Assembly: GCA_034434835.1 (NCBI GenBank)
Contig: DAOTXX010000119.1
Span: forward strand, 1 to 64,000
Origin: JBGLNJ01 sp034434835
GTDB taxonomy: Bacteria; Chloroflexota; Anaerolineae; Fen-1058
Reading direction: 5' to 3'
Length of the DNA stretch: 64,000 nucleotides
The notes under the pieces are model-generated. The model made no database searches. It was not told the DNA's origin and saw only the letters and a program-made list of their open reading frames with translations. Both the position numbers and the translations under genes were made by a program. Positions 41,942 through 49,708 of this stretch are shown piece after piece (within the stretch, counting starts at the first letter, position 1; each line of letters starts with the position of its first letter).

Positions 41942-43000
41942 ATGAGATACATGGCACTGGACCCGGGTTTTGGCGGATTCAAAGCCGCCGAAGTCAGAGA
42001 CGGTTCGTTGGTCGAGGTCTCGCTGCCCAGCGTCATCGGCGTCGGCACGACCGACCAGGGCCTGCTCGACGTCGGGCTGGGCGGCCGGCGCAGGCGCAGC
42101 AAACCCATCACCGTTCGGTTCGACGGCGCCGAGTATCTGGTCGGGCAGCACGTCGCGGATTTTGCCCGCCCCATCGAGCGGCTGGATTTCAACCGGTTGA
42201 GCGACACACCGGAACTGCGCGCGCTGACCTATGCCACGCTGTATCAGATGGTAGATGGCGGCGAAGCCCAGGTCAGTCTGGTCGTCGGCCTGCCGGTCGA
42301 GGTGCTGCAAAGCGCACAGGCCAGAGAGATCGTCCGGTCGCTCTCGACCTGGCTGGTCGGCACGCACCACTTTGGCGTGGATGGCACATTGGCCACCATC
42401 ACCATCACCGCCATTCGCGTGCGGGCGCAGCCGCTGGGCGCGTTCTTTGCCTGGGGCCTGGATGCGCAGGGCGAGTGGGCGCGCCCGGCCGCCGATTGGA
42501 AAAAGACCGTCGCCGTGCTCGACCTGGGCTTTAACACACTCGACCTGTTCACCGTGCGCGGCGGCGAGATTCTGAATCGTTACACAGCGGGCGACACGGT
42601 TGGGATGCGCCGCGCCGCGGCGGCGCTGGCCGACCATGTTCGGCGCGTGTCAGGCCGTGTCCTCTCACTGCAAGAGGCGGATGCGATTTTGCGCGAACAC
42701 CTGGACGGGCGCAAGCCGGTGACAGCCGCAGGCGCCCAGGAACTGGCGCTGGGGCCGCTGGTCAGGCAGGCGCTCAACGTGGCCGCGGGTGAGGTCACTG
42801 CCTTTGTCGCCCGGCAGTGGGGCAATGGCAAGAACTTTGACCACGTCATCCTGACGGGCGGTGGCGCGCTGGCGCTTCAGCGCGAGCTGACCAGGGCCTT
42901 GCCCGATGCGGTGCTGCTGGCAAATCCCGTCACGGCCAATGCGCGCGGGCTGGCGCAGTACGCACGCCGGGCCGATGTGTGGGCGAAAAAGGCCGGATGA
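41942..43000 (+). CDS. ParM/Alp-type actin-like plasmid segregation protein
   Basis: This 352-residue protein has the actin/Hsp70 fold motifs. Phosphate-1 is YMALDPGFGGFKAAEV (residues 3-18), phosphate-2 is AVLDLGFNTLDLFTV (near 195) and the adenosine motif is HVILTGGGALAL (near 300). It resembles ParM/StbA and archaeal Ta0583-like proteins that polymerise to push plasmid copies apart. The repeat array upstream and the small basic protein downstream complete a possible ParMRC-type module. Confidence 0.8.
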   Translation: MRYMALDPGFGGFKAAEVRDGSLVEVSLPSVIGVGTTDQGLLDVGLGGRRRRSKPITVRFDGAEYLVGQHVADFARPIERLDFNRLSDTPELRALTYATLYQMVDGGEAQVSLVVGLPVEVLQSAQAREIVRSLSTWLVGTHHFGVDGTLATITITAIRVRAQPLGAFFAWGLDAQGEWARPAADWKKTVAVLDLGFNTLDLFTVRGGEILNRYTAGDTVGMRRAAAALADHVRRVSGRVLSLQEADAILREHLDGRKPVTAAGAQELALGPLVRQALNVAAGEVTAFVARQWGNGKNFDHVILTGGGALALQRELTRALPDAVLLANPVTANARGLAQYARRADVWAKKAG

Positions 43001-43048
43001 TTTTCTACGTCACGGAAAAATGAGGGATTTTTCCGTGACGTAGAAAAT
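43000..43048. repeat. Perfect 22-bp inverted repeat after the ParM-like gene
   Basis: Arms 43000-43021 and 43027-43048 are perfect reverse complements of 22 bases (core CTACGTCACGG), with loop GAGGG. The left arm starts at the last base of the actin-like gene's stop codon. The A/T-rich ends leave U-runs on both strands. Confidence 0.92.
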
Positions 43049-43051
43049 GGG

Positions 43052-43357
43052 ATGAACGGAATGGCGGGACGCAAGGGCAGATCGGGCAGAAAACCCAAGC
43101 CAGCCTGGCGGCTGCGACCTGTCATCACGCTGGTCGCCGGGCAACATGACCAGCTGATCGAGTTCTTTCACCAGGTTCCGCGCCGGCATCAGGGCATCGC
43201 CATCCTCGCCGCTCTTCAACATGGTCTTGAGGCAGGGCGCGCAGCAGCAGATCTCATGGCACATCAAGAGATGGCGCTGGCCGCTCAGGAACGCGCCGAG
43301 ATTGACGCCGGGCTGGCCGGGCTGGGCGGAGCGTTCGACGAGTCAGATGAAACATGA
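43052..43357 (+). CDS. Small basic protein, possible ParR-like adaptor
   Basis: The 101-residue product starts MNGMAGRKGRSGRKPKPAW, an AT-hook-like basic arm, followed by helices (DQLIEFFHQVPRRHQGIAILAALQHGLEAG). This fits a small DNA-binding protein such as ParR, next to the ParM-like gene, but no clear family match can be claimed. Its stop overlaps the start of the next gene by ATGA. The second in-frame ATG (MAGRKG) is an alternative start. Confidence 0.55.
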   Translation: MNGMAGRKGRSGRKPKPAWRLRPVITLVAGQHDQLIEFFHQVPRRHQGIAILAALQHGLEAGRAAADLMAHQEMALAAQERAEIDAGLAGLGGAFDESDET

Positions 43358-43827
43358 TAGTCAGAACTCCTGGCCTCAACTTTTTCATCCTGTTCGGCGT
43401 CGTTGGAGATGCGCCGTTCTTCAACCTGGTGGCTTCCGACAACGGCGCCCCCGCCATGCCCTTTCTGCGCATCCTGGTACATGTCCCGCGCACCAACCGC
43501 GATGGCTGCGACCGCCTGCGCGTCGTGGCCTATGGCGCGCTGGCCGAGCGCATGTATGCCGTGCTCAAGCCCGGCGCCATGGTCCTGGTCAGGGGACACC
43601 TCCAGGCGCGCTCGACCCCCAAGGGCACGGTCATGGAAGGCGTGGCCGAACAGATGATGGTCGTGGATACCATTCTGACCGACGACCAGGTGAAACGCCT
43701 CCAGGTCAAGGCCTCCGAGCTGGGCATGGATGTGGGCGAACTGACCACTCTGCTCTTTGAGCCACAACTGGTCGCGCTCGAGTCGCTCAATGGTAAAGAC
43801 GCAGAGGACAAAGACAATGGAAATTAG
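43354..43827 (+). CDS. ssb: Single-stranded DNA-binding protein (OB fold), divergent
   Basis: The 157-residue protein has the SSB beta-barrel pattern: FILFGVVGDAPFFNLVASDN, LRILVHVPRTNRDGCDRLRVVAYGALAERMYAVLKPGAMVLVRGHLQAR and TVMEGVAEQMMVVD. The tail is acidic (GKDAEDKDNGN) but lacks the usual DDDIPF end. It lies in the replication module of the element. A plasmid-type SSB is the best reading. Confidence 0.7.
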   Translation: MIVRTPGLNFFILFGVVGDAPFFNLVASDNGAPAMPFLRILVHVPRTNRDGCDRLRVVAYGALAERMYAVLKPGAMVLVRGHLQARSTPKGTVMEGVAEQMMVVDTILTDDQVKRLQVKASELGMDVGELTTLLFEPQLVALESLNGKDAEDKDNGN

Positions 43828-44407
43828 AATCTCCCGACGCGCCGCGGTCAGGCTGCTCGTCATCCTGGCCTGGCCGATGTTCATTCTCTCGGTGTATGGG
43901 GTCGGAACGCGCGTGACACCTTTTGCGAATGGCGCACCCATCCTGCTCTCGCCTTCGATCCGGGATTCGATCGCCTATCGCCGTCAGGCGCTGGAGTGGA
44001 CCCGGCGGCTGCGCGAGATTGATGTCAGTCTGGTCAACCTGCAAACCACCCGGCAGGATGTGTACGAGCAGACGCGACAGGCCGAAGCTGTTCTGGCATC
44101 CGCTCTGCAAGTCGCGCAAGAGGTCGAGCTGCGCCGTGCGCCGTCGGCGCTGGCTGGCTTGCGGACATGGTTGCTGGAGGCCAGCCGTCGCTACTATGCC
44201 ACGGCACAGGCCGCTGCCCAATGGGTCGGCGCGCCCACACCAGAGAACGGCGACGCGGTTAGCCGCGCGTTGTCCGAGGCGCGCGTGGCCATGAATGCTC
44301 TGTCGGCAAGCCGCTGGCTGGCCGAAGAGGTCCAGACGCCGCCGATACCGCCACGCTCTGCCCAACCGACTCCCACACTCGATTCGCTGAACTTGCCGTC
44401 GCCATGA
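43817..44407 (+). CDS. Single-pass membrane protein of the replication module
   Basis: This 196-residue product has a membrane helix at about residues 10-29 (AVRLLVILAWPMFILSVYGVG) and then a helical, coiled-coil-prone outer domain (ALEWTRRLREIDVSLVNLQTTRQDVYEQTRQAE). It ends in a Pro-rich tail. Its start overlaps ssb and its end overlaps the next gene, so expression is coupled. Function unknown. Confidence 0.6.
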   Translation: MEIRISRRAAVRLLVILAWPMFILSVYGVGTRVTPFANGAPILLSPSIRDSIAYRRQALEWTRRLREIDVSLVNLQTTRQDVYEQTRQAEAVLASALQVAQEVELRRAPSALAGLRTWLLEASRRYYATAQAAAQWVGAPTPENGDAVSRALSEARVAMNALSASRWLAEEVQTPPIPPRSAQPTPTLDSLNLPSP

Positions 44408-45834
44408 TGAGTGTAGAGCAAATTGCGAACATCACCACTCAGGCGGCTGTCGAGGCAGAACGAAGGCTTCGCCGCGCGGCCGAACAAGAAGCGCAGCAGG
44501 CCCGCGAACAGGTCTTGCGCATCGGGCGCGCCCTGTGCCGCGAAGCGCTGGATACCCGGCAACACGAATCCGCTCGGGCGTTGGACCTCATGCCGTTGGA
44601 GGAGCTGTCCAGCCTGATCATTGATGTCGTCGGGCGCGTGTTGGACGACGTGGACCTGGGCCAGGTGGATGCAAGACAGACCTGCCGGCGGCTGGAGGCC
44701 GGGTTGGCCCAGGCGCAGCGCGAGGTATCGGCGCTGCGCACGGAACTGGCTCAGGCCCGGCAGACTGCGCAGACCGCAGACAATGCGCGGCGAACGGCCG
44801 AGCAGACCTCCAGCGACCTGAAAGCCAGGTTGAACCGGGCAGAGGCCATGAGCCGACAGCAGTCGGCGGTGATCGAACAGATGCGAAAACAAATCGAACT
44901 GCTGCGCCAGGAAAACGACCGGCTGCAAAACAAGTCGGAGGCTCAGGCCCGGCCATCAACAACAGCGGTGCAGTCGCCGTCGCTTGCCGCTTCGCCAACT
45001 GCAGTGACGCCGCTTGCTCTGGCCCCATCACAGTCCGTCCCGGTCGAGCCGGTCGCTGTGGCAGCGCCAGAGCAGGCCAGCGGCGCAGTCGTCACTGATG
45101 ACTGGATTCGGGCGTGGCAATCCAGTCCCACGTTTGAGCGCCAGTGGGTCATCGTTCGCATTCTCGGCGAGACAGGTGAGTGCAGAAGAACCAAAGTGGC
45201 CGAGGCCGTCGCGCAACCATTCCAGGTCGAGCCGGACTCAGGCAGCGTGCGGCGATGCATTCAATCGCTCCAGGAAGCCGGTCTGATCTTTTTGGAAGAA
45301 GTCAAGACAATTGCCCGGGGGCGATCGCCGTTGCTGTTGGGGCTGACGCCTAAAGGATGTCAAGCGTATCGCGCCTTGTCCGGTCTGGAACCTAGACCAT
45401 TGTTTGAACAACTCAGAGACAGACACAAGAGCCTGGAGCATCTGTATCTGAATCTTGAGGTCGCCGACATATTGCGCGATGCCGGATATGACGTGGACCT
45501 GACGCCCCCGACGATGACCCTGGCGGACGGCAGCAAGTTTGCGCCTGATCTGTCTGCGACTCGGGGAGGCCAAACGGTCTACGTGGAATGTGAGCGGGAC
45601 ACCCGCAAAGATGACGCCTGGCAGCGCAAGTGGGAGATCGCCTGCATGGCGACAGGCGGTGTGATTTGCGTCGCCACACCGGATCGAGCGGCCATGAACA
45701 TTGTCGGGAGCGCCATCCGGCACCAAATGACGGGCCAGAACATCAAGCTGTTCATGACCAACCTGGACGATGTGCGGAGTGGAAGGCGATCCCCGGCGGG
45801 CGACATTTGGTTCGAGCGACCGGACAGGATATGA
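44404..45834 (+). CDS. Replication-relaxation-like protein with PD-(D/E)xK-type core
   Basis: The 476-residue protein has three parts. An N-terminal coiled coil (about 10-180) is followed by a winged helix (about 235-320: WVIVRILGETGECRRTKVAEAV ... GSVRRCIQSLQEAGL) and a C-terminal domain. The last contains FAPDLSATRGGQTVYVECERDTRKDDAWQRKWE, a PD-x(n)-ExE-like nuclease core. The wHTH plus this core matches the replication-relaxation family of plasmids and conjugative elements. It could bind the iteron-like array that follows. Assignment by architecture only. Confidence 0.65.
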   Translation: MMSVEQIANITTQAAVEAERRLRRAAEQEAQQAREQVLRIGRALCREALDTRQHESARALDLMPLEELSSLIIDVVGRVLDDVDLGQVDARQTCRRLEAGLAQAQREVSALRTELAQARQTAQTADNARRTAEQTSSDLKARLNRAEAMSRQQSAVIEQMRKQIELLRQENDRLQNKSEAQARPSTTAVQSPSLAASPTAVTPLALAPSQSVPVEPVAVAAPEQASGAVVTDDWIRAWQSSPTFERQWVIVRILGETGECRRTKVAEAVAQPFQVEPDSGSVRRCIQSLQEAGLIFLEEVKTIARGRSPLLLGLTPKGCQAYRALSGLEPRPLFEQLRDRHKSLEHLYLNLEVADILRDAGYDVDLTPPTMTLADGSKFAPDLSATRGGQTVYVECERDTRKDDAWQRKWEIACMATGGVICVATPDRAAMNIVGSAIRHQMTGQNIKLFMTNLDDVRSGRRSPAGDIWFERPDRI

Positions 45835-45874
45835 GGAAGCTGCGTTATCTTGCCGGTTTTTGGGACGTTAGGGG

Positions 45875-46020
45875 TTGGCGCAAGACCTGGTTCTTGGCGG
45901 TAGACCTTGGCGGAAGACCTGGCGGGAGACCCGAGAAATCTATGTGGCGGAAGATAGGCCGTTGGCGCATGACCTGTACCATGCCAGGGGATCATCCGCC
46001 CGAAGAATGGCGCCAGACCA
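45875..46020 (+). other. Iteron-like array, candidate replication origin
   Basis: Seven copies of a 13-14 base motif with consensus TTGGCGGAAGACCT are spread over the 255-base gap before dnaB: 45875, 45894, 45907, 45920, 45944, 45962 and 46007. The second to fourth are in tandem with a 13-base period. The rest of the gap has GCGTAAACT just before the dnaB start. Confidence 0.75.
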
Positions 46021-46089
46021 TCCACCGCCAGCCGGGAAGCCGGTCGGTTATCTTGCGAGTTTCATGGGCGTTCGCCCGGAGCGTAAACT

Positions 46090-47445
46090 ATGGCGATTCA
46101 GTCTGAATCCGTGCGCACCGCGCCGCACAGCGTCGAAGCCGAAGAAGCCGTGCTCGGCTCGGCGCTCATTGACCCTGAGGCCCTCGTGCGTGTGATGCCC
46201 AGGCTGCGCGCTGGGGATTTCTTTGTCGTCAAGCATGCCTGGGTGTGGGAAGCATTGACCGCACTGCACGAGCGCCGCGAGCCGATTGATTTCCTGACCG
46301 TGTGCAACGAGTTGGAGGCGCGCGGCCAACTGGCCGAGATCGGCGGGGCGGCCTACCTCAGTCACCTCGTCAACGTCGTCCCCACTGCGATTCACGCCGA
46401 AGGTTATGCCGGCATCGTCGAGCGCACTGCGCTCAAGCGCCGGCTGCTGGGCGCGGCCTCGGACATTGCCCGGCTCGCCTGCGACGAGGACAGGACCCAC
46501 AGCGACCCGGACGACCTGGTCGCTCAGGCTGCGCAGATCGTGTTCAACGTCCAGGCCGGCGCCTCCGGCCGACCCGTGATCTCGATGCGCGAAGCTGCCA
46601 GCCAGTTCTACGACCGCGTCCAAGACCTGTACGAGCACGCGGGCGAGCCGCTGGGCATCCCGACCGGGTTCACGGACCTCGACCAGCTCTTGGGCGGGCT
46701 GCAGCGCGGCGACCTGGTGATCGTCGCCGCTCGCCCGGGCGTGGGCAAGTCGTCGTTGCTGGCCTGCCTCGCCTTGAACGCGGTCAAGCGATTCAGGCAG
46801 CGCGCGCTGTGGTTCTCACTCGAGATGCCGCACGCACAGGTGACGCAGCGGCTGGTCAGCCTGGAGACCGGCATCAATGGCCAGCGGCTGCGGGGAGGGC
46901 AGTTGCGCGAAGACGAGTGGCCGCGCTTCATCCAGGCGACCGGATGCCTGTCGGACTATGCGCTGTGGATAGATGACACCGCAGGTCTCTCGACGACGGC
47001 GATGCGCGCCCGGGCCGCCCGCGTGCGCGCGGAGCATGGCCTGGACCTGGTGCTGGTGGATTACGTGCAACTGATGAGCGCGCCGGGGCGACACGAGAAC
47101 CGCGCGCAAGAAGTCGGCGCGATCTCGCGCGCGCTCAAGAACCTGGCTCTCGAATTGAATGTGCCGATTGTGGCGGCGGCTCAACTGAGCCGCGCCGTGG
47201 AGCAGCGGCAGGACAAACGACCGCAGTTGTGTGACCTGCGCGAAAGCGGCTCGATCGAGAACGATGCCGACGTGGTGCTGTTCATCTACCGCGATGAGGT
47301 GTACCACCCGCAGACCGAGTTTCCGAACATGGCCGAGGTCATTGTCGCCAAGCATCGCATGGGGCCAACCGGCGCGGTCCAACTGTATTTCCGCCCCGAG
47401 CTGGCGCGATTCGAGAACGCGGTCAAGCGAGACCTCCGACTCTGA
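46090..47445 (+). CDS. dnaB: Replicative DNA helicase, DnaB type
   Basis: This 451-residue DnaB has the N-terminal helical domain (PHSVEAEEAVLGSALIDPEAL) and the RecA-like C-terminal domain. Walker A is ARPGVGKSS (214-222), Walker B is LVLVDYVQLM, and AQLSRAVEQRQDKRPQLCDLRESGSIENDADVV follows. It unwinds DNA at the fork as a hexamer. Its place behind iteron-like repeats and before an initiator and DnaC-like loader marks the replication core of the element. It is separate from the chromosomal dnaB. Confidence 0.93.
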   Translation: MAIQSESVRTAPHSVEAEEAVLGSALIDPEALVRVMPRLRAGDFFVVKHAWVWEALTALHERREPIDFLTVCNELEARGQLAEIGGAAYLSHLVNVVPTAIHAEGYAGIVERTALKRRLLGAASDIARLACDEDRTHSDPDDLVAQAAQIVFNVQAGASGRPVISMREAASQFYDRVQDLYEHAGEPLGIPTGFTDLDQLLGGLQRGDLVIVAARPGVGKSSLLACLALNAVKRFRQRALWFSLEMPHAQVTQRLVSLETGINGQRLRGGQLREDEWPRFIQATGCLSDYALWIDDTAGLSTTAMRARAARVRAEHGLDLVLVDYVQLMSAPGRHENRAQEVGAISRALKNLALELNVPIVAAAQLSRAVEQRQDKRPQLCDLRESGSIENDADVVLFIYRDEVYHPQTEFPNMAEVIVAKHRMGPTGAVQLYFRPELARFENAVKRDLRL

Positions 47446-47461
47446 CGACGCGAGGATGCCC

Positions 47462-48742
47462 ATGACCTTTCAAGGATTTGCGCGACCGACCACGACCGAT
47501 ACGCCAGACGAGTTCTTTGACGTCATTCTGCCGAAGGTGACCGGCCTGGCCGAACTCAAGGTCATCCTGTACGTCATCCGTCACACCTTCGGGTACAACA
47601 AATGGCTCGACCGGATCAGCCTGTCTGAATTCGAGCGCGGGATCGTGACCCAGGACAAGGACGGGCGGCCCAGGCAGGTGGATGCTGGCATCGGATTGTC
47701 CCGGCGAGCCATTATTGATGGCCTGAGAGCTGCCGTCGAACACGAGTATCTCTGCAAGATCATTGTCTGCCCCATGTGCTATGGTGAGGTGCAGCCAGTG
47801 CAGGTCCAGCGAGCTTACAAACATCGTTTTGCCTCGGGCACCACGACGATCCCAGATACACCGGTCAAATGTCCCTTTTGCCATCGCCCTCTCAAGGGTT
47901 ACGAGCACATCTACTATGGCCTGCATTGGAGAGACGGTGAAACCCCGGCTCCCACGCCGCGCGATGTAGAGGCCAAGTATCGCGGGTTGTGGCGCAAGGG
48001 GGGTAGTGAACCAAGTTCACTAGGGGGGAGTGAAGATTCTTCACTACCCCGAGTGAACCAGGTTCACTCACAACAGTTAACACCTTCGGTGTTAACACCC
48101 GCTGACGCGGGTGGGCCGACCGGCGGCCCGCTCGCGCCCAACCCTGTCTCAACATCTGACGCCCCGGATACCGGCGCGGAGCGCAGTGCGCACACCACCG
48201 GTCCATCCGGCAATGACAGGCCGCAGCGAGATGAGCCGGCTGCCTGCGCGTCGGATGAATCTCCCGCGCGCGATGTCGAGCAGGGGCCAGGCTGGGACAG
48301 GAACGAGCCGCTGCCGGTCAGACGCGAGCGGGTGCTGCGCGACCTGCGCGAGCACGCCCACGACCGGCGCACGCAGATTTACATCGTCGCCGTCAACATC
48401 GGCCAGATGATGGGATTGCGCTGGGTCGAGGGACAGTTGCGTACACATCCCACCAAAGAAGACAAGGCCGAGGTCGGCAGGATGTGCCGCGAGTACGGCG
48501 GCCCGGCGCACGTGTGGACGGTCGCCTGCCGCATCGCCGGTCACGAGATCGCCGGCGACCCGCTGGATTACCTGTGGGGTCGTTTGAAGGCTGAAAAGGA
48601 AGGACACAGCGACGGAGGTGCGCCGACCCGCGCGACCGGCGAAGATTACGTGCGCGATCTGGTGGCCGGTGGCATCCTCAGCGCCGAGCAGGCTGAGCAG
48701 CAATATGGCGTCCAGGTCAAGGCCAGACGGAGTCGCGCATGA
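47462..48742 (+). CDS. Replication initiator, DnaD/phage O-like
   Basis: The 426-residue protein has an N-terminal winged-helix domain (EFFDVILPKVTGLAELKVILYVIRHTFGYNKW, GLSRRAIIDGLRAAVEHEYL) resembling DnaD/phage O and RepN-type initiators. A zinc ribbon follows (CPMCYGEVQ ... CPFCHRPL). A long disordered linker (about 170-290) carries the hairpin cluster in its DNA. A C-terminal DnaD-like helical domain completes it. The ATG is chosen because GAGG lies 6 bases before it; one two codons earlier is possible. The next gene overlaps by ATGA. Confidence 0.72.
   Translation: MTFQGFARPTTTDTPDEFFDVILPKVTGLAELKVILYVIRHTFGYNKWLDRISLSEFERGIVTQDKDGRPRQVDAGIGLSRRAIIDGLRAAVEHEYLCKIIVCPMCYGEVQPVQVQRAYKHRFASGTTTIPDTPVKCPFCHRPLKGYEHIYYGLHWRDGETPAPTPRDVEAKYRGLWRKGGSEPSSLGGSEDSSLPRVNQVHSQQLTPSVLTPADAGGPTGGPLAPNPVSTSDAPDTGAERSAHTTGPSGNDRPQRDEPAACASDESPARDVEQGPGWDRNEPLPVRRERVLRDLREHAHDRRTQIYIVAVNIGQMMGLRWVEGQLRTHPTKEDKAEVGRMCREYGGPAHVWTVACRIAGHEIAGDPLDYLWGRLKAEKEGHSDGGAPTRATGEDYVRDLVAGGILSAEQAEQQYGVQVKARRSRA
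48004..48096. repeat. Cluster of four perfect inverted repeats inside the initiator gene
   Basis: Four short hairpins follow each other: TAGTGAAC/GTTCACTA (48004-48022), AGTGAAGA/TCTTCACT (48029-48045), GAGTGAACC/GGTTCACTC (48051-48069) and GTTAACACC/GGTGTTAAC (48076-48096). All arms are perfect and the first three share GTGAA. The region encodes the protein's linker. Confidence 0.9.
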
Positions 48743-49428
48743 ACGAGTACGTGTGTCCCATCGGCGGTCCGGATTGCCCGGGCTGGTACACGCTGAACGT
48801 GCCATTCGGTCACCCTGATTTCGGCCGGGCGTTCCCCTGTGTCTGCGCCGGTCGCAAGCAGGCGGCGCGATTGGCGAGCGAGCTGCCGGGCGATCTGGCC
48901 GGCAAAACCTTCGAGGGGTTCGTCGTCATTCGGCAAAACCAGGCGGCATTCGAGGCGGCCCGGCGCTACGCCGAAGCCGACCCCCCGGCCGGTTGGCTGA
49001 CGATTGCGGGCGGGTGCGGCAGCGGCAAGACGCACCTGGCGGCTGCCATTGCCAACACGCTGCTGGCGCGCGGCGTGCCGGTGATGTTTCACACCGTCCC
49101 GACGCTGCTGGACTATTTGCGCGCCACCTTTGCGCCAGATAGTCCAGTGACGTTCGACGATCGCTTCGAGGCGATCAAGAACGCCCGTGTGCTGGTGCTG
49201 GATGATCTGGGCGCCGAGACTGCCACGCCGTGGGCGCAGGACAGGCTGTATCAGATTTTCGATCATCGCTACACGCGGCGGCTGCCGACCGTCGTCACGA
49301 CGAATGTGAGATGGAATAGCCTCCCGGAGCGCATCCGGTCGAGGTTGAGTGATTCCGAGTTGGGCGTCGTCGTGACGAACCTTGCGCCCGACTATCGAAG
49401 CCAGGAAGGCAAGCTGGCTTACGGCTAG
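48739..49428 (+). CDS. DnaC-like helicase loader ATPase
   Basis: The 229-residue AAA+ protein has an N-terminal Cys cluster (Cys6, Cys13, Cys34, Cys36), Walker A GGCGSGKT (91-98), Walker B VLVLDDLGAE and the sensor region PTVVTTNVRW. This is the layout of DnaC/phage P-type loaders, and it loads DnaB onto origin DNA. Overlap with the initiator gene and nearness to dnaB complete an initiator-helicase-loader set. Confidence 0.88.
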   Translation: MNEYVCPIGGPDCPGWYTLNVPFGHPDFGRAFPCVCAGRKQAARLASELPGDLAGKTFEGFVVIRQNQAAFEAARRYAEADPPAGWLTIAGGCGSGKTHLAAAIANTLLARGVPVMFHTVPTLLDYLRATFAPDSPVTFDDRFEAIKNARVLVLDDLGAETATPWAQDRLYQIFDHRYTRRLPTVVTTNVRWNSLPERIRSRLSDSELGVVVTNLAPDYRSQEGKLAYG

Positions 49429-49708
49429 TCGTCGAGTCTCCGAATGGTAAATTTCCCGCCCGGCCCGTATGGATCAGAATATGAATCCGTTGACACCGCC
49501 CTACCCATCCTGCACGGGAAGCAGCCCGCGAACATGATCCGGGCCGCCCCTGAACTCTCCACCCGGCGCGATCGAGCCACCTGCTCAGTTTTTGCCAGAG
49601 GACACGGCGTGAAATCGGGGGGTCCTCTTGCAAGCTGCGGGCCAAACTCGGGCAGATGCCATCCGGCTCAAACGGCCAAGACAAATCTGACCGAGAGGTT
49701 ACTCCCCC
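49429..49708. other. Gap before the surface protein gene
   Basis: The 280 bases hold no convincing ORF, repeat or terminator. GGAGACTCGACG-like words after the loader gene are not palindromic. A TTGACA at about 49488 has no matching -10. Confidence 0.5.
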
